From DATLXU01 sp035575515 (GTDB lineage Bacteria; Acidobacteriota; Blastocatellia; UBA7656): DNA of 57,725 bases. The position numbers and the translations under genes were made by a program. The DNA lies in the NCBI GenBank assembly GCA_035575515.1, contig DATLXU010000043.1, forward strand, positions 1-57,725, in the 5' to 3' direction. Under the pieces are notes generated by a model. That model was not told the origin of the DNA and searched no databases. It saw nothing but the letters and a program-made list of their open reading frames with translations. Shown piece after piece: positions 39,685 through 49,426 of this stretch. Within the stretch, counting starts at the first letter, position 1. Each line of letters opens with the position of its first letter.

Positions 39685-39889
39685 TTGATAGGGGCCGCCG
39701 CGACGACAACGATTGTAAGACAAAAACAACATATCGGGCTTGGCGATTCGGCAGTTTCGCTATAGTCTTAATTGTTCATCGCCCGCTCAGGTTTCAAAAC
39801 TTCGCTTGAACTTGATTCGCGCGGCTAACGTTGAATACTTTCTCTGATCCCCTCATCAGTGGATTAACCTTGAAAAGGAGTAAACTTCT

Positions 39890-42800
39890 ATGAAGCGAGT
39901 GTCCCTTATGCTCTCGCTGTTGGTTGTCGCAGCAGGCACTACTTTCGCGCAGACAAACAAGCAATTGCTGCTGCAGAAACCGACAGTGAGCCGAACTCAA
40001 ATAGTGTTCGTCTATGCAGGCGACCTGTGGATGGCCCCGCGCGAAGGCGGCGAAGCCTCGCGCCTGACAACAGGCGTCGGCACGGAGACAAATCCTATCT
40101 TTTCGCCTGACGGTAAATGGATTGCCTTCACGGGCGAGTACGACGGCAACACAGACGTTTATCTTGTGCCCGCGACGGGCGGAGTGCCGAAGCGTCTCAC
40201 ATATCATCCCGGCCCTGACAGCGTCGTGGGCTGGACTCCCGATGGTAAGCAAATAATTTTTGTATCGAGCCGCGCGAGCGAATCGGGCCGAACGGCGCAA
40301 CTGTTCACCATTCCGATTGACGGAGTCTTTCCGACTCTGATCCCGCTGCCGATGGCTTACGAAGGATCGCTTTCGGCTGACGGCTCGCGCATCGCTTATC
40401 AACCCTTCCCCCGAGCCTTCAATGCGTGGAAGCGTTATCGCGGCGGGCTTGCGGCGAAAATTTGGATTGCGCAGCTTTCGGATTCGAGCGTCGAAAAGAT
40501 TCCCGCCACCGACGCCAACGATTTCAACCCGATGTGGATCGGAAACAAAATCTATTTCCTCTCAGACCGCAATGGGCTGGCGACGCTTTTCTCTTACGAC
40601 ACCGCTTCAAAGAGAATCACTCAGCTAATCGAAAACAACGGGCTGGAAATCAAGTGGGCTACAGCCGGGCCTGACGTGATTGCTTACGAGCAATTCGGCT
40701 CATTGAATCTTTACGATTTGAAGTCGGGCAAAACGTCGAAGGTCAACATCACGATCAACGGCGATATGCTTGCGGTTCGCCCGAAATTTGAAAAAGTGGG
40801 CGAGCGCATCTCAAGCGCCTCGCTTTCGCCGTCGGGCGTTCGCGCGGTCTTTGAAGCGCGCGGCGAAGTCTTCACCGTGCCCGCAGAAAAAGGCGACGTG
40901 CGAAATCTCACTAACACGTCCGGCGTTGCCGAGCGCAACCCCGCGTGGTCGCCCGACGGAAAATGGATCGCTTATTTTTCGGATGAAGGCGGCGAGTACT
41001 CGCTTCACCTGCGCGATCAAACGGGGCTTGGTAACGTGAAGAAAATCGGTCTCGGCGATCATCCGTCATTCTTCTACAACCCGACGTGGTCGCCCGATAG
41101 CAAAAAGATCGCTTACCGCGATAAGCACCTGAACCTCTGGTACGTTGATATTGATAAAGGGACGCCCGTTAAGATTGACACGGGCAAGCGCGGGACGGCA
41201 TTCAATCCTAACTGGTCGCCCGACAGCCGATGGATAGCCTACACGAAGCCGCTTGAATCGTGGTACGACGCGGTCTTTATCTATTCGCTCGAAGAAGGCA
41301 AAAGCTATCAGGTGACTGATGGGCTGAGCGACGCCGATTCGCCGCAGTTCGATAAGAATGGCAAGTATCTATATTTCACCGCGAGCACAGACATCGGGCC
41401 TGCTGTTTTTGGCTTTGACATGACGAGCTACCCGCATCGCCCGACGCGAAGCATCTATGTTGCGGTGCTGCGCAAAGACCTTTCTTCGCCGCTCGCGCCT
41501 GAAAGCGATGAGGAAAAAGTTCAGGAAGAAAAACCACCTGCGGAGCCGACTATTCAGAAGCCAGCCGAGCAGGGCGAAAAGAAACCCGAGGCTGCGCAAG
41601 CTGCGCCCGATGCCGCGAAGGCTGCGCAGAAGAAAGAGCCGCCGCGCGTCACAATTGATTTTGATCGCATAGGCCAGCGCATACTCGCGCTTCCGATTCC
41701 TGCGCGCAATTATGTCGGGCTTGTAGCAGGCAAGGCGAATAATCTTTACGTCATTGAATTTACTGCGCCCGCGCCGGGCGCGCAACCGAGCGCGACTGTT
41801 CACAAGTTCGATTTAGACAAGCGCAAGCTCGATAAGGTTCTTGATGGCGTCAATGCGTTCACGCTTTCAGCCAACGGCGAGAAGGCGCTTTATCGTCAGG
41901 GGCCAGGCTGGTTCATCGCTTCGACGGCGACGCTTGGAACGCCCATGCCACCGGGAGCGCCGGGCGCGCCTAACCGTATCAAGACCGATGACATGGAAGC
42001 GCACGTTGACCCGCGAGCCGAGTGGAATCAGATGTACCATGAAGCGTTTCGCGTCGAGCGCGATTTCTTCTACGACCCGAACTATCACGGACTCGATTTG
42101 CAAGCGACTGAGAAGAAGTATGAGCCTTACTTGAACGGGCTGGCGCATCGCGCCGATTTGAATTACCTGTTCAACGAGATGTTCGGCGATTTAACGGTCG
42201 GTCATCTTTACGTTCAAGGCGGCGACGTTCCCAATCCGAATCGAGTGCCGGGCGGATTGCTTGGCGCGGATTACAAAATTGAGAATGGCCGCTATCGTTT
42301 CGCCAAAGTTTATGACGGCGAGAACTGGAATCCGCAACTTCGCGCGCCGCTCACTCAACCCGGTGTGAACGTCGTGGAAGGTGAATACCTTTTAGCGGTC
42401 AACGGTCGCAATCTCACCGCAAGCGATAATATCTATGCTTTCTTTGAGGACACGGCGAACAAGCAAGTCGTGATTCGCGTAGGCCCGAATCCTGATGGCA
42501 CAGGCTCGCGCGAAGTCACGGTCGTCCCCGTCGCAAACGAACAGGGGCTTCGTCACCTGGCGTGGGTTGAAGGCAATCGCCGCAAAGTCGCGCAGATGAG
42601 CGGAGGGAGACTCGCTTACGTCTATCTGCCCGACACGGCGCAGGGCGGATATACGAATTTCAATCGCTACTACTTCTCGCAGCTCGACAAAGACGGCGCG
42701 GTGATTGACGAGCGATTCAATGGAGGCGGTCAGGCTGCCGACTACATCATTGATTATCTCCGCAAGCCGCTCAACAGCTACTGGGCCGTGCGCGACGGCG

Positions 42801-43252
42801 AAGACTTTCGCCAGCCGTTCGGCACGATGCAGGGACCGAAGGCGATGATGATTAACGAGTACGCCGGTTCCGGCGGCGATTATATGCCGTGGCTGTTCCG
42901 CCGCGCGCAGATAGGGCCGCTCGTCGGCAAGCGAACGTGGGGCGGGCTTGTCGGCATAGGCGGCACGCCGCAATTGATTGACGGCGGATCGGTGACCGCG
43001 CCGAATTTCGGGTTCTACTCGCCTGAAGGCAAGTGGGAGATCGAGAATCACGGTGTCGCGCCCGACATCGAAGTCGAGCTTGACCCGAAGGCGTGGCGCG
43101 AAGGGCGCGACCCTCAGCTTGAGCGAACGGTCGAGTGGTTGATGGAAGCCTTGAAGAAGAATCCGCCGCAGAAGACGAAGCGCCCGCCGTTCCCGAATTA
43201 TCACACGGGCGACCGCGCGCCGAGTCCGCCTTCGAGCAGTAATCAACAGTAA
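39890..43252 (+). CDS. Exported Tricorn protease homologue 1 (S41)
   Basis: 1120 residues. Signal peptide ends at TTFAQT, so unlike archaeal Tricorn it acts in the periplasm. Residues about 25-530: two WD40/TolB-like propellers (LTTGVGTETNPIFSPDGKWI, NPAWSPDGKWIAYFSDEGGE). A charged Pro/Ala/Lys/Glu linker spans about 540-590. A helical C1 domain, a PDZ (GVNVVEGEYLLAVNGRNLTA) and the S41 core (VIDERFNGGGQAADYIIDYL) follow. The nucleophile is the Ser of MINEYAGSGGDYMPWLFRRA, with GKRTWGGLVGIGG behind it. GGAG precedes the ATG. It degrades oligopeptides from the N-terminal side in the family. Confidence 0.92.
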   Translation: MKRVSLMLSLLVVAAGTTFAQTNKQLLLQKPTVSRTQIVFVYAGDLWMAPREGGEASRLTTGVGTETNPIFSPDGKWIAFTGEYDGNTDVYLVPATGGVPKRLTYHPGPDSVVGWTPDGKQIIFVSSRASESGRTAQLFTIPIDGVFPTLIPLPMAYEGSLSADGSRIAYQPFPRAFNAWKRYRGGLAAKIWIAQLSDSSVEKIPATDANDFNPMWIGNKIYFLSDRNGLATLFSYDTASKRITQLIENNGLEIKWATAGPDVIAYEQFGSLNLYDLKSGKTSKVNITINGDMLAVRPKFEKVGERISSASLSPSGVRAVFEARGEVFTVPAEKGDVRNLTNTSGVAERNPAWSPDGKWIAYFSDEGGEYSLHLRDQTGLGNVKKIGLGDHPSFFYNPTWSPDSKKIAYRDKHLNLWYVDIDKGTPVKIDTGKRGTAFNPNWSPDSRWIAYTKPLESWYDAVFIYSLEEGKSYQVTDGLSDADSPQFDKNGKYLYFTASTDIGPAVFGFDMTSYPHRPTRSIYVAVLRKDLSSPLAPESDEEKVQEEKPPAEPTIQKPAEQGEKKPEAAQAAPDAAKAAQKKEPPRVTIDFDRIGQRILALPIPARNYVGLVAGKANNLYVIEFTAPAPGAQPSATVHKFDLDKRKLDKVLDGVNAFTLSANGEKALYRQGPGWFIASTATLGTPMPPGAPGAPNRIKTDDMEAHVDPRAEWNQMYHEAFRVERDFFYDPNYHGLDLQATEKKYEPYLNGLAHRADLNYLFNEMFGDLTVGHLYVQGGDVPNPNRVPGGLLGADYKIENGRYRFAKVYDGENWNPQLRAPLTQPGVNVVEGEYLLAVNGRNLTASDNIYAFFEDTANKQVVIRVGPNPDGTGSREVTVVPVANEQGLRHLAWVEGNRRKVAQMSGGRLAYVYLPDTAQGGYTNFNRYYFSQLDKDGAVIDERFNGGGQAADYIIDYLRKPLNSYWAVRDGEDFRQPFGTMQGPKAMMINEYAGSGGDYMPWLFRRAQIGPLVGKRTWGGLVGIGGTPQLIDGGSVTAPNFGFYSPEGKWEIENHGVAPDIEVELDPKAWREGRDPQLERTVEWLMEALKKNPPQKTKRPPFPNYHTGDRAPSPPSSSNQQ

Positions 43253-43259
43253 GGCGTTT

Positions 43260-43282
43260 GCAGGGGCAGGACTTGTCCCTGC
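43260..43282. other. Intercistronic hairpin between the Tricorn genes
   Basis: GCAGGGGCA and TGTCCCTGC form a nine-base stem with one G-U pair and a five-base loop. It sits eight bases after the stop of the first Tricorn gene and 20 before the start of the second. No T-run follows. It may set relative transcript levels of the two genes. Confidence 0.5.
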
Positions 43283-43302
43283 AGTTTATAAGGAGAATAA
43301 AA

Positions 43303-46300
43303 ATGAGAAGAGCATTGTGGACGTTGCTCGTCGTCGCGTTTGCAGCAGTCGGCACATTGGCTCAATCGAGCAAGCCGCTACTGATGCAGAAGCCGACCTT
43401 GAGCCGCACCCATATCGTGTTTGCTTATGCTGGCGATTTGTGGATAGTTCCGCGCGAAGGCGGCGAAGCCAAACAGTTAACGACAGGCGTCGGTCTCGAA
43501 AGCGATCCCGTCTTTTCGCCCGACGGCACGCATATAGCCTTCACGGGCCAGTACGACGGCAACACTGATGTATTTGTTGTCCCGGCGACGGGCGGAGTTC
43601 CGAAGCGATTGACTTACCATCCCGGCGGGGACTTCGCGCTCGGATGGACGCCCGATGGTAAGAGCATAATCTTCCGCACTAGTCGCAAGAGCGCGACCGG
43701 CGTTCAGGCTTTCTTCACGATTCCCGTTGATGGCGGATTTGAAACCGAAGTGCCGTTGCCGATGGGCTTCAGCGCGTCGTATTCGCCAGACGGCTCGCGG
43801 CTGGCTTATATGCCGCTTGCGCCCGCGTTCGCTCAGTGGAAACGCTATCGCGGCGGGCGCACGACGAAAATATGGCTTGCGAACCTCGCGGATTCGCGCG
43901 TCGAAGAGATCCCGCGCAACAACTCGAACGACTTCAACCCGATGTGGGTCGAAGGCAAAGTCTATTTTCTTTCGGATCGCAACGGCGCAGTCACGTTATT
44001 TTCTTATGACACGCGAACGAAGCAGGTTGCGCAACTCATTCGCAACGACGGCCTGGACATCAAATCGGCGTCAGCCGGGCCGGGCGCGATTGTCTATGAG
44101 CAGTTCGGCTCGATTAATCTCTATGATTTGAAATCTGGAAAAACCAGTCAGGTCAACATCACCTTGAACGGCGATCTGCTTGCGGTGCGCCCGCACTTTG
44201 ACAAAGCCGCGAACCGCATAAGCTACTACGCAATTTCGCCAACTGGCGCGCGGGCTGTCTTCGGGGCGCGCGGCGAGATCATCACTGTGCCCGCAGAAAA
44301 AGGCAACGCGAGGAATATCACAAATTCGCCGGGCGTGGCCGAACGCGACCCTGCGTGGTCGCCCGATGGAAAATGGATTGCCTACTTTTCGGATGAGTCC
44401 GGCGAATACGCTCTGCACCTGCGCAATCAGACGGGTATGGGCGAGGTGAAGAAAATCAATCTCGGCAATCCGCCGTCGTATTTTTATTCGCCCGTGTGGT
44501 CGCCGGACAGTAAGAAGATTGTTTACACAGACAAGCGATTGAACCTCTGGTACGTTGACATTGACAAAGGCACGCCTGTCAAAGTTGACACGAACACTTA
44601 TGAAAATCCCTTCCGCGTATTCGACCCGTCGTGGTCGCCTGATAGCAAGTGGATTGCTTACACAAGGCAGTTGAAGAATCACCTGTGCGCCGTGTTCGTC
44701 TATTCGCTCGAATCAAACAAGAGCACGCAGGTGACCGACGGCCTGAGCGATGCGCGCTTTGCTGTGTTCGACAAGAGCGGCAAATACATACTATTCACCG
44801 CAAGCACAGACGCAGGTCCGACGAGCGGCTGGCTCGATATGTCGAGCTTCCCGCATCAGGCCAGCCTCACGCGCAGCGTTTATGCTGTGGTGCTCAGGAA
44901 TGATCTGCCTTCGCCACTCGCGCCCGAAAGCGACGAGGAGAAAGTGCAGGAGGAGAAGAAAGAAGGCGATAAGCCAGAAGCGAAACCTGAAGGCGCACAG
45001 GCTCAAGCGGGAGCAAAGCCCGCTAAGAAAGAGGCTGAACCGGTTCGCATAGACTTTGACCAGATCAGTCAGCGCATCGTCGCGCTGCCGATTCCGGCGC
45101 GCAATTACGTTGGAACAGAAGCCGGCAAAGCGGGGACGCTTTTCATTCTCGAATCGGTTCCGGCAACTGGCGCGGGCAGCCCGCCGGGCGCGACCCTGCA
45201 CAAGTTCGATCTTGAGAAGCGTAAGTTCGAGAAGGTCATGGATGGCGTGAGCGCATTCGCCGTTTCTGCAAACGGCGAGAAGATGTTGATTGGGCAAGGC
45301 GCGCCCGTTCCTCCGGGCGCGCCGATGGCAAACTATCGCTTCACGATTGCGCCGACCATGCAACCGCTCAAGCCGGGCGAAGGGCAGCTCAATCTCTCAG
45401 AGGTTGAAGTCTATGTTGACCCGAAGGCTGAATGGAAGCAGATGTATGAAGAGGCGTGGCGCGTGCAGCGTGATTTCTTCTATGACCCGAACTTGCATGG
45501 GCTTAATCTCGAAGCCTTCAAGAAGAAGTACGAGCCTTATCTTGAATCAGTGGCTCATCGCGCTGACCTGACTTACCTGTTTCAGGAGATGCTCGGCAAC
45601 ATGAGCGTAGGCCATCACAACAGCGGAGGCGGCGACGTGCCGCAGCCTAACTTCATTCCGGGCGGATTGCTCGGCGCGGATTACAAAGTTGAAAACGGGC
45701 GCTATCGTTTCGCCAAAGTTTACAATGGCGAGAACTGGAACCCGCAGCTTCGCGCGCCGCTCACTCAACCCGGAGTGAACGTCAAGGAAGGCGAATACCT
45801 TCTTGCCGTTAATGGTCGCAACGTGACTGCGAGTGATAACGTCTACTCTTTCTTTGAAGGGACAGCGAACAAACAAGTCGTGATTCGTGTTGGTCCCAAT
45901 CCCGATGGCTCAGGTTCGCGCGAAGTCACAGTCGTTCCTGTTGCAAACGAAGGCGGGCTTCGCAACCTCGCATGGATTGAAGGCAATCGCCGCAAGGTGG
46001 ATCAGATGAGCGGGGGCAAGCTCGCTTACGTTTATCTGCCAAACACGTCAGGCGCGGGCTATACGAATTTCAATCGCTACTACTTCGCGCAGATTGACAA
46101 GCAGGGCGCGGTGATTGACGAGCGGTTCAACGGCGGTGGCACTGCGGCTGACTACATGATTGATTACATGCGCCGTCCGCTGATGAACTTCTGGACGACG
46201 CGCGAGGGCGCGGATTTCACCACGCCCGTCGCTTCTATCTACGGGCCGAAAGCGATGATAATCAATGAGTACGCTGGCTCAGGCGGAGACCTGCTGCCAT

Positions 46301-46674
46301 GGCTATTCCGCAAAGCGGGCATAGGCCCTCTGGTCGGTATGCGCACGTGGGGCGGGCTTGTTGGGATATACGACTACCCGTTTCTGATGGACGGCGGGCA
46401 GGTGACTGCACCGCGCGTGGCGTTCTACAACCTGCAAGGCGAGTGGGACGTAGAGAATCACGGCACGCCGCCCGATGTCGAGGTTGATCTTGACCCGGCG
46501 GCGTGGCGCGCGGGCCATGATCCGCAGCTTGAGCGCGCTGTTGAGGTTGTGATGGACGCACTCAGAAAGAATCCGCCGCCGAAGTACAGAAAGCCAGCGT
46601 ATCCAAATTACTACACGGGACGAAGTCAGGCAGCGGCTTCTGCGCCACAAACGCGCAGCCGCGTTCAGAAATAG
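43303..46674 (+). CDS. Exported Tricorn protease homologue 2 (S41)
   Basis: About 1123 residues from ATG 43303, preceded by AAGGAG. Same domain order as homologue 1: signal peptide (LVVAFAAVGTLAQSS), propellers, acidic-basic linker with DEEKVQEEKKEGDKPEAK, C1, PDZ, S41 core. Nucleophile in INEYAGSGGDLLPWLFRKAG, then GMRTWGGLVGIYDYP. It is clearly a tandem duplicate: in the C1/PDZ region long stretches are near identical even at the DNA level (around 42300-42400 and 45700-45790). The main differences are the extra NYRFTIAPTMQPL segment before C1 and the glycine/histidine region NSGGGDVPQPN. A strong terminator follows. Confidence 0.92.
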   Translation: MRRALWTLLVVAFAAVGTLAQSSKPLLMQKPTLSRTHIVFAYAGDLWIVPREGGEAKQLTTGVGLESDPVFSPDGTHIAFTGQYDGNTDVFVVPATGGVPKRLTYHPGGDFALGWTPDGKSIIFRTSRKSATGVQAFFTIPVDGGFETEVPLPMGFSASYSPDGSRLAYMPLAPAFAQWKRYRGGRTTKIWLANLADSRVEEIPRNNSNDFNPMWVEGKVYFLSDRNGAVTLFSYDTRTKQVAQLIRNDGLDIKSASAGPGAIVYEQFGSINLYDLKSGKTSQVNITLNGDLLAVRPHFDKAANRISYYAISPTGARAVFGARGEIITVPAEKGNARNITNSPGVAERDPAWSPDGKWIAYFSDESGEYALHLRNQTGMGEVKKINLGNPPSYFYSPVWSPDSKKIVYTDKRLNLWYVDIDKGTPVKVDTNTYENPFRVFDPSWSPDSKWIAYTRQLKNHLCAVFVYSLESNKSTQVTDGLSDARFAVFDKSGKYILFTASTDAGPTSGWLDMSSFPHQASLTRSVYAVVLRNDLPSPLAPESDEEKVQEEKKEGDKPEAKPEGAQAQAGAKPAKKEAEPVRIDFDQISQRIVALPIPARNYVGTEAGKAGTLFILESVPATGAGSPPGATLHKFDLEKRKFEKVMDGVSAFAVSANGEKMLIGQGAPVPPGAPMANYRFTIAPTMQPLKPGEGQLNLSEVEVYVDPKAEWKQMYEEAWRVQRDFFYDPNLHGLNLEAFKKKYEPYLESVAHRADLTYLFQEMLGNMSVGHHNSGGGDVPQPNFIPGGLLGADYKVENGRYRFAKVYNGENWNPQLRAPLTQPGVNVKEGEYLLAVNGRNVTASDNVYSFFEGTANKQVVIRVGPNPDGSGSREVTVVPVANEGGLRNLAWIEGNRRKVDQMSGGKLAYVYLPNTSGAGYTNFNRYYFAQIDKQGAVIDERFNGGGTAADYMIDYMRRPLMNFWTTREGADFTTPVASIYGPKAMIINEYAGSGGDLLPWLFRKAGIGPLVGMRTWGGLVGIYDYPFLMDGGQVTAPRVAFYNLQGEWDVENHGTPPDVEVDLDPAAWRAGHDPQLERAVEVVMDALRKNPPPKYRKPAYPNYYTGRSQAAASAPQTRSRVQK

Positions 46675-46770
46675 CTTGTTGCGGTTTGCGATTGCTTTTG
46701 AGCGCGGCGGGAAGTAGTCGCTTTCGTAACAAGTTCAAAAACCTCGACAAGCTGGCGCGCTCTTAAATAA

Positions 46771-46808
46771 AACAGGCCGATGCAATTGATCGCGTCGGCC
46801 TGTTTTTT
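46771..46808 (+). terminator. Rho-independent terminator after the Tricorn genes
   Basis: AACAGGCCGA and TCGGCCTGTT form a ten-base perfect stem with a 14-base loop that itself can pair partly (GCAATTGATCGC), followed by TTTTTT. It ends the plus-strand peptidase block. Confidence 0.88.
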
Positions 46809-47113
46809 GTTTGGAACTTCTATCTGCAAAAGTCCGTAACTCTCCTGCTTCAGTTTTAGTATGTCTATACATCACGAAGCGCATCCTATGCTCGGATGGG
46901 ATAACTTCCTCAGGTCTGTTCTGCCATCGCTCAGCAGGCTCCAAGAATGACGGAACGGATTGCAGTGGCGCCATTGCGTTTTAGCGCCAGCATCGCACCT
47001 GGCTTTTGATGCAATCGCTCGTTGAGGTGGTAGAGTGCATGAGCGCAATTCTTTTAACGAGCCTTCAACAGCGTTCAAGGGCGGAGTCCGATGCAAATCG
47101 AAAGGAGAAGAAA
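46809..47113. other. Intergenic region upstream of the DinB-like gene
   Basis: About 300 bases with no gene, array or clear RNA. It must hold the promoter of the DinB-like gene; the only assured signal is the AAAGGAG ribosome-binding site at its right edge. Confidence 0.35.
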
Positions 47114-47781
47114 ATGCGTGACACCATCAATGTTACTCAAGAATATACGGGAAAACCTCACAATCATTCTTCCGTTGAACAGCCTTATAATCGGTTTAGA
47201 GGATTAATGCAAATGCTTCTGCCAGCGATCCTCATCTGCCTTGCCGCGCCAGCCGCAGTTGCCTTGGCGCAAGAGCCGCCAAAAGCGCCTAGCGCTTCGA
47301 ACACAGATAATCCGATCAGCGCATCCAATAAACTGGCTTACTCATACTTGAAGTATATGCTGCTTCGATCAGCCGAAAAGATGCCCGAAGAGTTTTACAA
47401 CTTCAAGCCCGCGTGGGTGGTTCGCGACTTCGGCAAAATGATCGGGCACGTAGCCGACTCGCAATATTTTTTTGCTCCACCGCTCTCGGCGAGAAGAATC
47501 CCGCGCCTAGAATCGAAAAGACCAAAACCTCGAAAGCAGATCTGGTCGCCGCGCTCAAAGAGTCGTTCGCCTACTGCGATAAGGCTTACGATAAAATGAC
47601 TGATGCGGCTGCTACTCAGATTGTGAAGTTTCAGGGACTCGATCTGCCGAAGCTGTTTGTGCTGACCGCCAACAACATGCACACGGTGGAACACTACGGC
47701 AACATCACCATCTACCTGCGGATGAAAAACATCGTGCCTCCGAGCACCGAGCCTGGATTCGATCCGCGGGCAAGTAAATAA
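47114..47781 (+). pseudogene. DinB-family protein with a -1 frameshift at a T7 run
   Basis: ATG 47114 follows AAAGGAGAAG. The first frame encodes a signal-like segment (MQMLLPAILICLAAPAAVAL) and the first half of a DinB four-helix domain (KMPEEFYNFKPA, FGKMIGHVADSQYFF). At TTTTTTT (47467-47473) the frame breaks and the -1 frame continues without loss as FCSTALGEKNPAP to LTANNMHTVEHYGNITIYLR, ending at 47781. The three metal-binding His of the DinB fold are split between the two frames. Both halves look well conserved, so this is a recent mutation, a sequencing error in the homopolymer, or slippage. If read through it gives about 222 residues. DinB proteins are often metal-dependent thiol transferases. 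Confidence 0.75.
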
Positions 47782-47842
47782 TCGGCTGTTGGGCCGACTG
47801 CTGATCAGCCCAAACTTCACTCGCGTTCGCAAGGATGCCATT

Positions 47843-48856
47843 ATGAAAGCAATCGTGTTTCACAACTACGGCTCACCCGATGCCCTCAAGTGTGAAGAGA
47901 TTGAAAAGCCGACGTCGGGCGACGATGAAGTTTTAATCAAAGTCCGCGCGGCTTCCATCAACCCGCTTGACTGGCGACTATTGCGAGGCAAGCCGTACGC
48001 TGTGCGCATAGCATTCGGCCTGCGCAGACCAAAGGACACACGAATAGGCCGTGATGTGGCTGGCGTAGTTGAGGCGGTCGGCAGGAACGTGACGCGGTTC
48101 AAGCCGGGTGATGAAGTCTTTGGCGCGTGTCGCGGCGCTTTAGCCGAGTATGCCTGCGCATCGGAATCGGCATTGGTCATTAAGCCAAAGGCCGTCACGT
48201 TTGAGCAAGCGGCTGCCGTTCCTGTGGCGGGACTGAGCGCGTTGCAGGGGCTTCGCGACAAGGGACGGATCGAGCCGCGGCAGAAGGTCTTGATTAACGG
48301 CGCGGCGGGCGGCGTGGGCACGTTCGCCGTGCAGATCGCCAAGTCGTTTGGCGCAGATGTGACCGGCGTGTGCAGCACTCGAAATGTGGAGATGGTCCGA
48401 TCAATCGGCGCGGATCGGGTCATTGATTATACGCGAGAGGATTTCACTAAAGGGGCGCAACGTTATGACCTGGTACTCGACTGTGTTGGGCACGGTTCGT
48501 TATCGGCGATCAGGCGCGTCTTAAAGCAAAATGGCATCTGCGTCATAGTCGGAGCGCCTCACCGTATGTGGACGGTCGGCCTGTTGATCTTTCTGATCAA
48601 GCCTATTGTGTTGTCACGGTTCGTGAGCCAGAAGTTCGTCATATTTATGGCGAAGATGAGCATAGAGGACATGACTCTAATTTGTGAGCTGATGGAGACC
48701 GGAAAACTAACGCCGGTGATTGACAGGCGCTACAGCTTGAGCGAGGCCGCTGAAGCTACTCGGTATCTGGAAAAAGGCCACGCGCGCGGGAAGGTGGTAA
48801 TAACTTTGGAACCTGACGCCTCACGACACATTCAAGCGGAAGCCGTGCGACGTTGA
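47843..48856 (+). CDS. NAD(P)-dependent MDR-family reductase (quinone reductase-like)
   Basis: About 337 residues. ATG 47843 follows AAGGA. Medium-chain dehydrogenase layout without zinc ligands: MKAIVFHNYGSPDALKCEEI, INPLDWRLLRG, GRDVAGVVEAVGRNVTRFKP and the Rossmann motif INGAAGGVGTFAVQIAKSFG. Closest to the RTN4IP1/zeta-crystallin-like quinone oxidoreductases; no structural-zinc cysteines are seen. A hydrophobic segment VGLLIFLIKPIVLS near 260 is typical of this subgroup. The downstream gene is convergent. Confidence 0.88.
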   Translation: MKAIVFHNYGSPDALKCEEIEKPTSGDDEVLIKVRAASINPLDWRLLRGKPYAVRIAFGLRRPKDTRIGRDVAGVVEAVGRNVTRFKPGDEVFGACRGALAEYACASESALVIKPKAVTFEQAAAVPVAGLSALQGLRDKGRIEPRQKVLINGAAGGVGTFAVQIAKSFGADVTGVCSTRNVEMVRSIGADRVIDYTREDFTKGAQRYDLVLDCVGHGSLSAIRRVLKQNGICVIVGAPHRMWTVGLLIFLIKPIVLSRFVSQKFVIFMAKMSIEDMTLICELMETGKLTPVIDRRYSLSEAAEATRYLEKGHARGKVVITLEPDASRHIQAEAVRR

Positions 48857-48870
48857 TTTTCTCAATGCCG

Positions 48871-48893
48871 TTCACGGCTCCGCTGACCGTGAG
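48871..48893. other. Hairpin between convergent genes
   Basis: TTCACGG and CCGTGAG flank a nine-base loop in the 60-base gap between the reductase and deformylase stops. No T-run on either side; it might weakly terminate both transcripts. Confidence 0.3.
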
Positions 48894-48916
48894 CCTACAA
48901 GGGGATGAACTGTCAT

Positions 48917-49426
48917 TTACCAGTCGCCTTGCTTGATGCGCTTTTTGATCTTGCGCTTGATGAGGTCGCGCTTGAGCGGGCTGAGATAACTTATAAACAA
49001 CTCGCCGTCTAGGTGATCCGTCTCGTGCGACACGCAGCGCGCTTCCAAATCCATCACGTCTAATTGAAACTCGCTGCCGTCAACGTCGCGGGCGCGAACA
49101 ACGACGCGTTGTGGCCTCGCCACCGGAAAGTAAATTCCAGGAAAGCTCAAGCAGCCTTCGTCGCCAACCTGCTCTCCTTCTTCAATCTCAATAACAGGAT
49201 TAATGAGCGCGACCTTGCGCCGCTTCTCTTTGCCGATGGTGCAATCCATCACGAAGACGCGCTTTAGTTCGCCGACCTGCGGGGCCGCAAGCCCAACGCC
49301 CTTAGCCGCGTACATAGTCTCAAACATATCATCCACAAATTTGCGCAGCTTGTCGTCAAACTCTGTCACTTCTTCGGCGCGTTTCGTAAGCACCGGGTCG
49401 CCATATTTAACAACGTCCAATATCAT
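48917..49426 (-). CDS. def: Peptide deformylase
   Basis: 169 residues. Removes formyl from the initiator Met. All three motifs are present: GVGLAAPQVG, EGCLSFPG with the metal Cys, and CVSHETDHLDGELF with the HExDH metal site. The Lys/Arg-rich C-terminus (LIKRKIKKRIKQGDW) is usual. Its ATG overlaps the stop of the upstream small membrane-protein gene by four bases, so the two are translationally coupled. Confidence 0.96.
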   Translation of the reverse strand: MILDVVKYGDPVLTKRAEEVTEFDDKLRKFVDDMFETMYAAKGVGLAAPQVGELKRVFVMDCTIGKEKRRKVALINPVIEIEEGEQVGDEGCLSFPGIYFPVARPQRVVVRARDVDGSEFQLDVMDLEARCVSHETDHLDGELFISYLSPLKRDLIKRKIKKRIKQGDW

